Source: Novosphingobium sp.
Lineage (GTDB): Bacteria > Pseudomonadota > Alphaproteobacteria > Sphingomonadales > Sphingomonadaceae
Assembly (NCBI GenBank): GCA_021299075.1
Contig: JAJTFU010000063.1
Location: 1-12,339, forward strand
Reading direction: 5' to 3'
Length of the DNA stretch: 12,339 nucleotides
Below are positions 5,706-12,339 of the stretch, piece by piece. The notes below the pieces were generated by a model. The model made no database searches. It saw only the letters and a list, made by a program, of their open reading frames with translations, and was not told where the DNA came from. Positions within the stretch are counted from its first letter, which is position 1. Every line of letters begins with the position of its first letter. A program made the translations under genes and the position numbers.

Positions 5706-7966
5706 GCAAGTTCCCCGGTAAGCGGCAAGGTGTGCATGCGGGTCGAACCCGCAGAGAAAAGCGCGTTGGCAATGGCCGGCGCGGCAACGGCGACGCCCAG
5801 TTCGCCCGGATCGAACGGCGGCGCGGCGCCTTCGATGAATTCAACCTCGATCTCCGGACAATCGGCCAGCAGCGGCAGACCGAGCTGGCTGAGCCGTCCG
5901 GACAGCGGCAGGCCATCGGCATAGGCCGTGGTCTGCCCGCGGGCCAGGCCCAGACCGAACAGCAGCCCGCCTTCGACCTGCTGACGGGCGATATCGAGGT
6001 TCACGATCCGGCCGATGTCGAGCACGGCGGTCAGCTTGTCGACCCGGATCCCGCGCTCGTCGCGCCGGGCCGACGCGACCAATGCGATGCGGCCTTCGCG
6101 GTCATTCAAAGTCATGCGATGACAGGCGAGGCCCTGGCCGGACCCGCCGCGTCCGCCGCTCCATTCGGCCAGCGTTGCAGCGCGCTGCAGACAGGTGGCA
6201 AGGCGAATGTCCTGCCCCAGCATCGCCATGCGATAGGACAGCCCTTCGCGGCCCGACCGCGCGGCCAGTTCATCGACAAAGGTCTCGATCAGGAAGCAGC
6301 CCAGCGCGGCGGCATTGCCGCGCAGCCGCCCGGTTGACAGCGGCAGGGCGACGGGGACGTGCTCAACCACCAGATGCGGGATCGTGTAAGGCGGCACGCA
6401 ACCAGCCAGGCCAAGCGGGTCGGCCCGCTCCTGCGCGGCGCGGGCGGCCTGCGGCTCCTGTCCATCAAACAGCCGTGCGCCGAATTCGGGCGTGGTGCCG
6501 GGCATGGCGACCCGCACTTTCAGCGCGGTTAGCCCGCCATCCGGGCCAGTCTGCGCGGCCAGCGCGGCCTGCGCTGGCGCGCGCGGCAAGTCGCGAACAG
6601 CTTCCTGCCAGCGCGACCAGGTAAGCTGGACCGGCTTGCCCACTTCGCGCGCAATGATCGCGGCTTCGACGGCGTGCGGCGTATCGAGCCGCGCATCGAA
6701 ACTGCCGCCGGCTGGGGCGGGATAAAGTACCACGTCATCGAGCGACCGATCGAGCGCGGCGGCCACGGCCTGGCGTGTGGCCTGCGGAGCCTGGCTCGCC
6801 ACCCACAGCTCGACCCGGTCATCGCTAACCCGCGCCGTCGCGCTGGCGGTTTCGAGCGGGGCGTGAAGCGCCGGGGCAATCCGATAGAGCCGCGCCAGAT
6901 CGAAGGGCGCGCGCAGCGTGTCGGCATCGCCAAGCTCGGCGATGATCGTCGCCGCGCGGCTGCGCAGCGCATCGCCAAGCAGCCGTTCGATCGCGGCGCT
7001 ATCCGCCTTTTGCTGCGCAGCAAAATTGGGTGCGATCAGTGTCAAGGCGCGCTCGGCCGACCACCAGTCCCGCGCCACGGCAGCCAGCCAATCCGGGCCT
7101 TCGACCAGCTGCAGCATACCTTTTATCGGTGCAGCATTTTTTGCAGCATAGGTACCAAGCCGGGCCTCACCCTGCGGCGCATGGCGGATCGCGGCGAAGA
7201 CCATATCGGGCAGCCGCACATCGCCGGCAAAGACATAGCCGCCATCGACCTTGGCCGGCAGATCGAGCCGCGGGAATTTTGGCCGCGCGCCTTCCGGTTG
7301 ATCGACTGCGCGCTCCGCCACCGGGGCCGGACGCAGCACCGGCGGATCGGGCGGATCGAATTCGATCGCTTCGTCGACCAGTTCGGCAAAGCTGGCGCGC
7401 TGCTTGCCGTGAGTCACAAAGCCGTCCTTGGCCTCGCACTCTTCCCAGGCGACGTCCCAGCGCTCGGCCGCTGCCATTGACAGCATGGCACGGGCCGCGG
7501 CCGCGGCGGCCCGCACTGCGTCTTCGTGTGCAGCCAGGCTGCTGCCGTCGGCCGTGACCATGAAGGCCTCGCGCTCGCCAAACCGCCTCGCCAGCGTGCC
7601 GTCCTCCCCTGCGGCCAGGTCTGGCAGCAACGGCATCCACAGGCTGCGCCACTGCGCGGCCAGCGGCGCATTGGCATAGGCCCCACTCAAGGGTGCCGGC
7701 TGGGCCGCAATCTGGCGCCAGTCCGCCCCCAGCTCCACCGCCACGATCTGCGCGATCTGCGTGGTGATGCCCTGCCCCATTTCGAGATCGGGCACGGCTA
7801 CCGTAACCACCCCGTCGCGGCCAATGCGCAGCCAGGCGTTGAAGACCTGCTCACCCTCGCTCGCGGCCAGCGGCGGATCGAACCGGCGCGGGGTCAGCGC
7901 CCAGGCGACCAGCAGGCCGCAGGCTGCCCCGGCTCCGATCAGAATGCCGCGCCGCGAAAGCCGCAT
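5702..7966 (-). CDS. Tat-type molybdenum hydroxylase large subunit (IorB-like)
   Basis: This 754-residue protein belongs to the xanthine dehydrogenase/isoquinoline 1-oxidoreductase beta group, which binds molybdopterin cofactor and hydroxylates or oxidises aldehydes and N-heterocycles. The N-terminus has SRRGILIG at 4-11 and a hydrophobic stretch to about 24, a likely twin-arginine signal or anchor, so it should act in the periplasm. EMGQG (62-66) with TTQIAQIVAVELGADW is a typical IorB block. RQQVEGGLLFGLG and GELGVAVAAPAIANAL with the expected catalytic Glu722 come near the end. The motif that is usually GGGFGRR reads GGSFDAR (420-426), an unusual change near the cofactor. Partner [2Fe-2S] and cytochrome c subunits are not adjacent. 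The ATG shares one base with the mrp stop (TGATG), and its own stop overlaps the hemH start. The substrate cannot be deduced. Confidence 0.82.
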   Translation of the reverse strand: MRLSRRGILIGAGAACGLLVAWALTPRRFDPPLAASEGEQVFNAWLRIGRDGVVTVAVPDLEMGQGITTQIAQIVAVELGADWRQIAAQPAPLSGAYANAPLAAQWRSLWMPLLPDLAAGEDGTLARRFGEREAFMVTADGSSLAAHEDAVRAAAAAARAMLSMAAAERWDVAWEECEAKDGFVTHGKQRASFAELVDEAIEFDPPDPPVLRPAPVAERAVDQPEGARPKFPRLDLPAKVDGGYVFAGDVRLPDMVFAAIRHAPQGEARLGTYAAKNAAPIKGMLQLVEGPDWLAAVARDWWSAERALTLIAPNFAAQQKADSAAIERLLGDALRSRAATIIAELGDADTLRAPFDLARLYRIAPALHAPLETASATARVSDDRVELWVASQAPQATRQAVAAALDRSLDDVVLYPAPAGGSFDARLDTPHAVEAAIIAREVGKPVQLTWSRWQEAVRDLPRAPAQAALAAQTGPDGGLTALKVRVAMPGTTPEFGARLFDGQEPQAARAAQERADPLGLAGCVPPYTIPHLVVEHVPVALPLSTGRLRGNAAALGCFLIETFVDELAARSGREGLSYRMAMLGQDIRLATCLQRAATLAEWSGGRGGSGQGLACHRMTLNDREGRIALVASARRDERGIRVDKLTAVLDIGRIVNLDIARQQVEGGLLFGLGLARGQTTAYADGLPLSGRLSQLGLPLLADCPEIEVEFIEGAAPPFDPGELGVAVAAPAIANALFSAGSTRMHTLPLTGELA

Positions 7967-8928
7967 CAGCTGTTGTCCAGCCAGGTCGCCACGCGCCGCG
8001 CGAGCGCCAGGAAGGCTTCGGCCTGCGGGCCTTCGCCGGCGGCAGGCGGCACGCCGGCATCGCTGGCCTGCCTGATCGCCATATCGAGCGGGATCCGGCC
8101 CAGGAAGGCATGACCGAGCCGCGCCGCTTCCGCCTCGGCCCCGCCGCTGCCGAAGGGATCGGAGCTTTCACCGCAGTGCGGGCAGACATAGCCGGCCATG
8201 TTCTCGACCAGGCCGATCACCGGCACCTGGCCAACCTCGAACAACTGCATTGCCCGGGTCGCGTCGATCGGCGCCAGGTCCTGCGGCGTGGAGACGATCA
8301 CCGCCCCGGCCGGCTTGTGGCGCTGGAGCATGGTCAGCTGCACATCGCCGGTCCCCGGCGGCAGATCGACCACCAGGATTTCGGCCGCGCCCCAATCGGC
8401 ATCAACCAGCTGGCCCAGTGCATTGCCGGCCATCGGCCCGCGCCAGGCAATCGCCTTGCCGGGTTCGATCAGGTTGCCCATCGACAGCACGCCGACACCG
8501 AATTCGGTCGGCACCGGGATCAGCTGCTTTTCGCGAGCATCGGGGCGCTTGCCCTCAGTCCCCAGCAGGCGCGGCTGCGACGGGCCATAGATGTCGGCAT
8601 CGACCAGCCCGACCTTGCGCCCGAGCCGCGCCAGCGCGACCGCCAGGTTGGCCGAAACGGTCGACTTGCCGACCCCGCCCTTGCCCGATCCGACCGCGAT
8701 GATCCGGCGGCGAGGCTTGTCCGCCATCATCGCCACGCGCACTTCGCTGACACCGGGTGCCGCGGCGAGCGCGTCCTTGATCGCGGCCTCCAGCCGCTCA
8801 CGCTCGATCGCGTCAAAACCGCTGGCGTCGAGGATCACGGTAGCGGCGCCATCGGCCAGCCGCAGCGACTGCAACCGGGCCTGGGCCAGCGGGGGCAAAA
8901 GGGACTTCAAGGCATCACTGTCGCTCAA
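7966..8928 (-). CDS. mrp: Mrp/ApbC (NBP35-family) Fe-S carrier P-loop ATPase
   Basis: Mrp proteins are cytoplasmic ATPases that hold and transfer [4Fe-4S] clusters to apoproteins. The 320-residue sequence has the deviant Walker A GKGGVGKS at 82-89, DADIYGPSQPRLLG (110-123), the switch motif DLPPGTGD (188-195), and the cluster-binding CPHC at 249-252 followed by DPFGSGGAE. The N-terminal 70 residues correspond to the DUF59/MIP18-like domain but are diverged: I do not see its usual DPE motif. The start is a TTG (8926-8928) with GGAG 7 bases upstream. It gives MSDSDALKSLLPPLAQ, and no better ATG is in frame nearby. The gene is first in the minus-strand run and overlaps the next gene by one base. 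It diverges from hflK. Confidence 0.93.
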   Translation of the reverse strand: MSDSDALKSLLPPLAQARLQSLRLADGAATVILDASGFDAIERERLEAAIKDALAAAPGVSEVRVAMMADKPRRRIIAVGSGKGGVGKSTVSANLAVALARLGRKVGLVDADIYGPSQPRLLGTEGKRPDAREKQLIPVPTEFGVGVLSMGNLIEPGKAIAWRGPMAGNALGQLVDADWGAAEILVVDLPPGTGDVQLTMLQRHKPAGAVIVSTPQDLAPIDATRAMQLFEVGQVPVIGLVENMAGYVCPHCGESSDPFGSGGAEAEAARLGHAFLGRIPLDMAIRQASDAGVPPAAGEGPQAEAFLALARRVATWLDNS

Positions 8929-9021
8929 GATGAGGCTCCGTTTGTTGATGCCAGCCCCCTAGCAAGGAAAAAGCGCAGCGAGACCCTGTTTTTTGGTCCA
9001 GCACTTCCTATAACGAGGTGC
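8929..9021. promoter_or_regulatory. Divergent promoter region between mrp and hflK
   Basis: These 93 bases must hold the promoters for the minus-strand mrp run and the plus-strand hflK-hflC group. On the plus strand a TATAAC (9009-9014) resembles a -10 element, but the -35 position about 17 bases upstream (CTGTTT) is weak. If that -10 is used, transcription would begin at about 9020, almost on the first hflK ATG. I could not identify a convincing minus-strand promoter or any operator. Confidence 0.35.
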
Positions 9022-10179
9022 ATGAGTGGAATAGGCAGTTTCAGGCCAGGCCAATGGCTGGCCATGGCCGGGCGCAAGAGCCCATGGGGCAATGGAAACA
9101 ACGCTGGTGGCAGCGGCGGGAACGAACCGCCTGCGGCCCCGCCCGGCGATGGCACGCCAGCGGGCGATCCGCCGGGCGCGCCGGGACCGCGCAATCCTTG
9201 GCTCAAGCCCGATGACTATACCGGTGAGCGGCGCTCCCCGAACATCGAGGACATCTTCCGCAGCAAGCGGAAGGGCCCCGGCGGCGGCGGTGGCGGTGGC
9301 GGCGGTTTCCCCTCGCTCCCCCCGCGCGCCAACGGCAAGAGCTGGTGGCCGGTCATCCTGGGCGGCGCAGCGCTGCTGTGGCTGTTCAGCAGCTCGACCC
9401 ACCAGCTCAGCCCCAAGGAGCAGGGCATCGTCACGACCTTCGGCAAGTACAGCCGCACGATCGGTTCGGGCGTGAACTTCACGGCGCCCTGGCCGTTCCA
9501 GAATGTCCAGACGCGCGATGTCACCTCGGTCACCAACGATGTGATCCCCGAGGGTGAGGGCGAGAACCTGGTCCTGACCAGTGACCAGAACCTGATCGAC
9601 CTGTCGTATCAGGTGCGCTGGAACATCAAGAACCTGGAGCAGTTCACCTTCGCCTCGACCGATCCGGAGAACACGGTGCGCGACGTGGCCGAGGCTGCGA
9701 TGCGCCTGTCGGTGGCCGAAGTGCCGCTGAAGGCGGTCTGGGACGGCACCGGCCGCGGCCAGCTTGAAGCCAATACCCGCCGCCGGATGCAGGACATCCT
9801 CGATGCCTACCGCGCCGGGGTCAACGTGATCGGGGTCGATATCAAGAAGGCCGACCCGCCGGAAAAGGTGGCCGACGCCTTCCAGAAGGTCAACGTCGCC
9901 CAGCAGCTGGCCGAGCGTGACAAGAACAATGCCCAGGCCTGGGCCCAGCAGACCCTGGCCCGCGCCGAGGGTGAGGCCGCGGCCTTTGACAAGGTCTATG
10001 CCGAATACAAGCTGGCGCCCGAAGTTACCAAGCGCCGGATGTATTACGAAACCATGGAGCGCGTGCTGTCTGCTAATGACAAGGTCGTGGTCGAAGCCAA
10101 TGGCGTGACCCCCTATCTGCCCCTGCCGGAACTGCGCCGCCGTGCGCAGGATCCTGCGCCTGCTGCGGGAGGCCAGTGA
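9022..10179 (+). CDS. hflK: SPFH/Band 7 protein HflK, FtsH modulator
   Basis: HflK pairs with HflC in a large periplasm-facing inner-membrane complex that surrounds and modulates the FtsH protease. With the ATG at 9022 the protein has 385 residues. It starts with a Gly/Pro-rich cytoplasmic region including RNPW, SIEDIF-like NIEDIFRSKRK and a run of nine glycines (87-95). One membrane helix at about 108-126 (WWPVILGGAALLWLF) comes next, then the Band 7 domain beginning LSPKEQGIVTTFGKY and a coiled-coil with VNVAQQLAERDKNNAQAWAQQTLARAEGEA. The start is uncertain. ATG 9022 has GAGG only 3 bases upstream, while in-frame ATG 9064 gives MAGRKSPWGNG, which resembles other HflK N-termini but lacks a clear ribosome-binding site. 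The stop overlaps hflC (TGATG). Confidence 0.93.
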   Translation: MSGIGSFRPGQWLAMAGRKSPWGNGNNAGGSGGNEPPAAPPGDGTPAGDPPGAPGPRNPWLKPDDYTGERRSPNIEDIFRSKRKGPGGGGGGGGGFPSLPPRANGKSWWPVILGGAALLWLFSSSTHQLSPKEQGIVTTFGKYSRTIGSGVNFTAPWPFQNVQTRDVTSVTNDVIPEGEGENLVLTSDQNLIDLSYQVRWNIKNLEQFTFASTDPENTVRDVAEAAMRLSVAEVPLKAVWDGTGRGQLEANTRRRMQDILDAYRAGVNVIGVDIKKADPPEKVADAFQKVNVAQQLAERDKNNAQAWAQQTLARAEGEAAAFDKVYAEYKLAPEVTKRRMYYETMERVLSANDKVVVEANGVTPYLPLPELRRRAQDPAPAAGGQ

Positions 10180-11027
10180 TGCTGAGCGACCTGTGGCAGC
10201 GCAGCAAGGGCACCGTGCTCGCGGTCGGCGCGGCGGCAATCGTCGCCATGTCCTCGATAGTGATCGTGCCCGAAACCCAGCAGGTGGTGGTGGTGCGGCT
10301 GGGTGAACCGGTCCGCAAGATCAACGCCTTCAAGCCCAACCAGGAATTCGGCAGCACCGGCGCCGGGATCAGCTGGCGCATTCCGTTCATCGAACAGCTG
10401 GTCTGGATCGACAAACGGTTGCTCTCGTTCCCGATGGAACGCCAGACCGTGCTTTCGACCGATCAGTTGCGGCTAGAAGTGACGGCCTATGCCCGCTTCC
10501 GGGTTATCGACCCGGTCAAGATGGTCAAGACTGCCGGTTCGACCGACCGGGTGATGAGCCAGCTTCAGCCGATCATGACCTCGGTCCTGCGCCAGGAACT
10601 GGGCAAGCGCACCTTCCAGTCGCTGCTCAATGCCGAACGCGGCGCGGCGATGATCCGGATCAAGGAGAACCTTGACAAGCAGGCCCGCGAATACGGCGCC
10701 CAAGTGATCGACGTGCGGATCCAGCGGGCCGACTTGCCCGCCGGCGCGCTCGAATCCGCCTTCGCCCGGATGCAGGCCGCGCGTGAGCAGGAAGCGACCA
10801 CGATCCAGGCGCAGGGCCAGAAGCAGGCCCAGCTGATCACGTCAGAAGCTGAAGCCCGCGCGACGCAGATCTATGCTGCTGCCTTTGGCAAGGACCCGTC
10901 CTTCTATGACTTCTACCGCGCGATGAAGAGCTATGATGCAACCTTCGCCAACCAGGCCAACAAGGGCAACAGCACGATCATCCTGTCGCCGGACAATGAA
11001 TATCTGCGGCAGTTCAAAGGGCGCTGA
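10179..11027 (+). CDS. hflC: SPFH/Band 7 protein HflC, FtsH modulator
   Basis: HflC is the partner of HflK. The 282-residue protein has a single N-terminal membrane anchor (about 12-31) and then the Band 7 domain (VPETQQVVVVRLGEPVR, GISWRIPFIEQLVWIDKRLLSF, TDQLRLEVTAYARFRVIDP). The helical arm includes VIDVRIQRADLP, a family hallmark, and the C-terminus FYDFYRAMKSYDATF is typical. ATG 10179 was chosen because GGGAGG (10167-10172) lies 6 bases before it. GTG at 10176 is also in frame but would leave only 3 bases. The one-base overlap with the hflK stop implies translational coupling and equal output of the two subunits. Confidence 0.95.
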   Translation: MLSDLWQRSKGTVLAVGAAAIVAMSSIVIVPETQQVVVVRLGEPVRKINAFKPNQEFGSTGAGISWRIPFIEQLVWIDKRLLSFPMERQTVLSTDQLRLEVTAYARFRVIDPVKMVKTAGSTDRVMSQLQPIMTSVLRQELGKRTFQSLLNAERGAAMIRIKENLDKQAREYGAQVIDVRIQRADLPAGALESAFARMQAAREQEATTIQAQGQKQAQLITSEAEARATQIYAAAFGKDPSFYDFYRAMKSYDATFANQANKGNSTIILSPDNEYLRQFKGR

Positions 11028-11129
11028 ATGACGTTGGTGGAATCATTCAATTCCGGTTCAGGCTGGACTGCTTGAATCCACCGCGCGCCCCTTGCCGGGT
11101 GAGACGATTTTGAAGAGGAAACGCAACAC
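11028..11129. promoter_or_regulatory. hflC-degP intergenic region with imperfect hairpin
   Basis: This 102-base gap can fold an imperfect hairpin: GGTGG (11036-11040) and ATTCAA (11045-11050) pair with TTGAAT and CCACC at 11072-11082, leaving a 4-base bulge and a 21-base loop. No T-run follows, so it is not an intrinsic terminator. AGAGGA at 11114-11119 is the likely ribosome-binding site of degP. CTTGAA at 11071-11076 resembles a heat-shock (RpoH) -35, but no fitting -10 follows at normal spacing. Whether degP is read through from hflC or has its own promoter cannot be decided here. Confidence 0.4.
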
Positions 11130-12339
11130 GTGCGATACGCCTATGGAGTAACGAGTGCGCTGCTGGTTGGCGGCGCGGCCGTTTCAGTGCTGACCGGCAT
11201 TCCCGCCGGAGCCCAGGTGGCGCAGAATGACGCCGCCCAGATGCAAGCCATGGTGCCCCGGGCTGGCGCACCGGCCAGCTTTGCCGAGCTGACCCAGCAA
11301 TTGCAGCCCGCAGTCGTCAATATCGCCACCCGCCAGCGAGTGCGTGTGGCCAATGGCAATCCCTTTGCCGGAACCCCGTTTGAAGACCTGTTCGGCGGCG
11401 GCAGCGGTGGCGGCGCCACCACGCGTGAGGCACAGTCGCTCGGCTCGGGCTTTATCATTTCGGCTGATGGCTATGTGGTGACCAACAACCACGTGATCAC
11501 CGCCGATGGCCAGGGCGAAGTCCAGTCGATCACCGTGACGCTGAGCGACGGCAGCGAGCACACTGCTCGTCTGATTGGCCGCGATGCGCAGTCGGACCTC
11601 GCCGTGCTCAAGATCGATGCCGGCAAGACCCTGCCCTTCGTCAAGTTCGGCAACAGCGAAGCGGCCCGGGTCGGTGACTGGGTGATCGCGATTGGCAACC
11701 CGTTTGGCCTGGGCGGCACGGTCACTTCGGGGATCGTTTCGGCGGTCCACCGTTCTTCGGGCGCCAGCCGCTACATCCAGACCGATGCCTCGATTAATCG
11801 CGGCAATTCGGGCGGTCCGCTGTTCGACATGAAGGGCAACGTGATCGGCATCAACAATGCGATCTTCTCGCCCACCGGCGGCAACGTCGGCATCGGCTTT
11901 GCCATTCCCGCCGACATCGCCTCGCCGATCGTCGACAAGCTGGTACGCGGCCAGGCGATCGAGCGCGGCTACCTGGGCGTGCAGATCGTTCCGGTGACCG
12001 AGGATGTGGCCGATTCGCTTGGCCTGTCGCGCAATCGCGGCGAACTCGTCCAGACCGTCCAGCCGGGTCAGGCTGCAGCCGCGGCCGGCCTCCAGCCAGG
12101 CGACGTGGTGGTCAAGGTCGACAGCCAGGAAGTCTCGCCCGACAACACCCTGTCGTTCATTGTCGCCAATACGGCGCCGGGCAAGCGCATCCCGATCGAG
12201 GTGATCCGCAACGGCAAGCGCATGACGCTGACTGCCACGGTCGGCAAACGCCCGAGCGAGGAAGAGCTGGCCAACCAGACCTTTGCCCCCAATGCGCCGG
12301 ACCGCGACGATCGTTTCAATCGTCCGCCGGAAAAGCAGG
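11130..12339 (+). CDS. degP: Do/DegP (HtrA) periplasmic serine protease, 3' end missing
   Basis: DegP proteases degrade and refold misfolded envelope proteins. 403 codons are visible and the frame is open at the window edge. A Sec signal peptide (about 1-28, ending AGA before QVAQND) is followed by the trypsin-like domain with a complete triad: His121 in TNNHVI, Asp156 in SDLAVLKI, Ser227 in GNSGGP. The LA-loop region after residue 70 is short and glycine-rich (FGGGSGGG). The first PDZ domain begins at about 281 (YLGVQIVPV) and includes GELVQTV and GLQPGDVVVKVD. A second PDZ, usual for DegP/MucD, would lie beyond the window after the Pro/Asp/Arg-rich linker now at the end. The start is GTG with AGAGGA 10 bases upstream; no in-frame ATG fits the signal peptide better. 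The position after hflK-hflC is common in alphaproteobacteria. DegQ or MucD are alternative names. Confidence 0.95.
   Translation, partial: MRYAYGVTSALLVGGAAVSVLTGIPAGAQVAQNDAAQMQAMVPRAGAPASFAELTQQLQPAVVNIATRQRVRVANGNPFAGTPFEDLFGGGSGGGATTREAQSLGSGFIISADGYVVTNNHVITADGQGEVQSITVTLSDGSEHTARLIGRDAQSDLAVLKIDAGKTLPFVKFGNSEAARVGDWVIAIGNPFGLGGTVTSGIVSAVHRSSGASRYIQTDASINRGNSGGPLFDMKGNVIGINNAIFSPTGGNVGIGFAIPADIASPIVDKLVRGQAIERGYLGVQIVPVTEDVADSLGLSRNRGELVQTVQPGQAAAAAGLQPGDVVVKVDSQEVSPDNTLSFIVANTAPGKRIPIEVIRNGKRMTLTATVGKRPSEEELANQTFAPNAPDRDDRFNRPPEKQ

Noticed and set aside
8110..9021. Long N-terminal extension of hflK from 8110
   Set aside because: It lies antisense to mrp, whose motifs are unambiguous, and its translation has no HflK character; HflK begins at 9022 or 9064.
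9280..9306. GGC/GGT run as a tandem repeat or contingency locus
   Set aside because: It encodes the polyglycine linker common in HflK N-termini; mixed GGC/GGT codons argue against a slippage tract.
11071..11094. RpoH heat-shock promoter for degP (CTTGAA, then CCCCTTG)
   Set aside because: The -35 matches but the -10-like block is only 11 bases away, too short for the usual 13-17, and lacks CCCCAT.
1..12339. Mobile element, CRISPR or phage defence island
   Set aside because: No transposase, integrase, regular spaced repeats, tRNA-linked att sites or defence-family motifs were seen; composition looks uniform.

Overview
The window is GC-rich, densely packed chromosomal DNA. Short gaps, many stop/start overlaps, an hflK-hflC-degP run, an NlpD-like LytM gene and a CueR/HmrR-type copper module all fit an alphaproteobacterium. 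The protein style most resembles Sphingomonadales (Erythrobacter/Novosphingobium-like). That assignment is inference; there is no rRNA or other marker here. I see no tRNA, rRNA, CRISPR array, insertion sequence or phage gene.

Layout, left to right. (1) Positions 1-512 hold the 3' end of a LytM/M23-domain gene that enters from outside the window. (2) Positions 535-3323 hold a copper-resistance unit. A MerR-type operator/promoter leads to copA, a Cu+ P1B-type ATPase with a His-rich, YHS and 'CPMHP' metal-binding N-terminus. copA overlaps cueR, whose metal-site residues (S77, C112, C120) fall at the same numbers as in E. coli CueR. (3) Positions 8928 down to 3320 on the minus strand form one tightly packed gene run. 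It reads mrp (Fe-S carrier ATPase), a Tat-type molybdenum hydroxylase large subunit, hemH (ferrochelatase), then a cytochrome P450. The first three genes overlap by 1-4 bases. The P450 lies 48 bases beyond hemH, behind a perfect TetR-style palindrome. (4) Positions 9022-12339 on the plus strand hold hflK, hflC and the 5' part of a DegP/HtrA periplasmic protease, an envelope protein quality-control group.

How the genes work together: copA/cueR is a self-contained copper sensor and exporter. The minus-strand run is united by metal cofactors (Fe-S, molybdopterin, heme synthesis, heme use), although the functional link is inference. HflK/HflC form the SPFH complex that associates with FtsH, and DegP degrades or refolds damaged periplasmic proteins.

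The most notable anomalies are four. The P450 has lost about 18-20 residues just after its heme-binding loop and is out of frame afterwards. A 16-base palindrome sits between hemH and the P450. The molybdenum hydroxylase lacks an adjacent [2Fe-2S] subunit and has an altered glycine-rich cofactor motif. The LytM domain keeps its zinc ligands but has lost both catalytic histidines. I found no convincing wholly new system; the gene content belongs to recognisable families.
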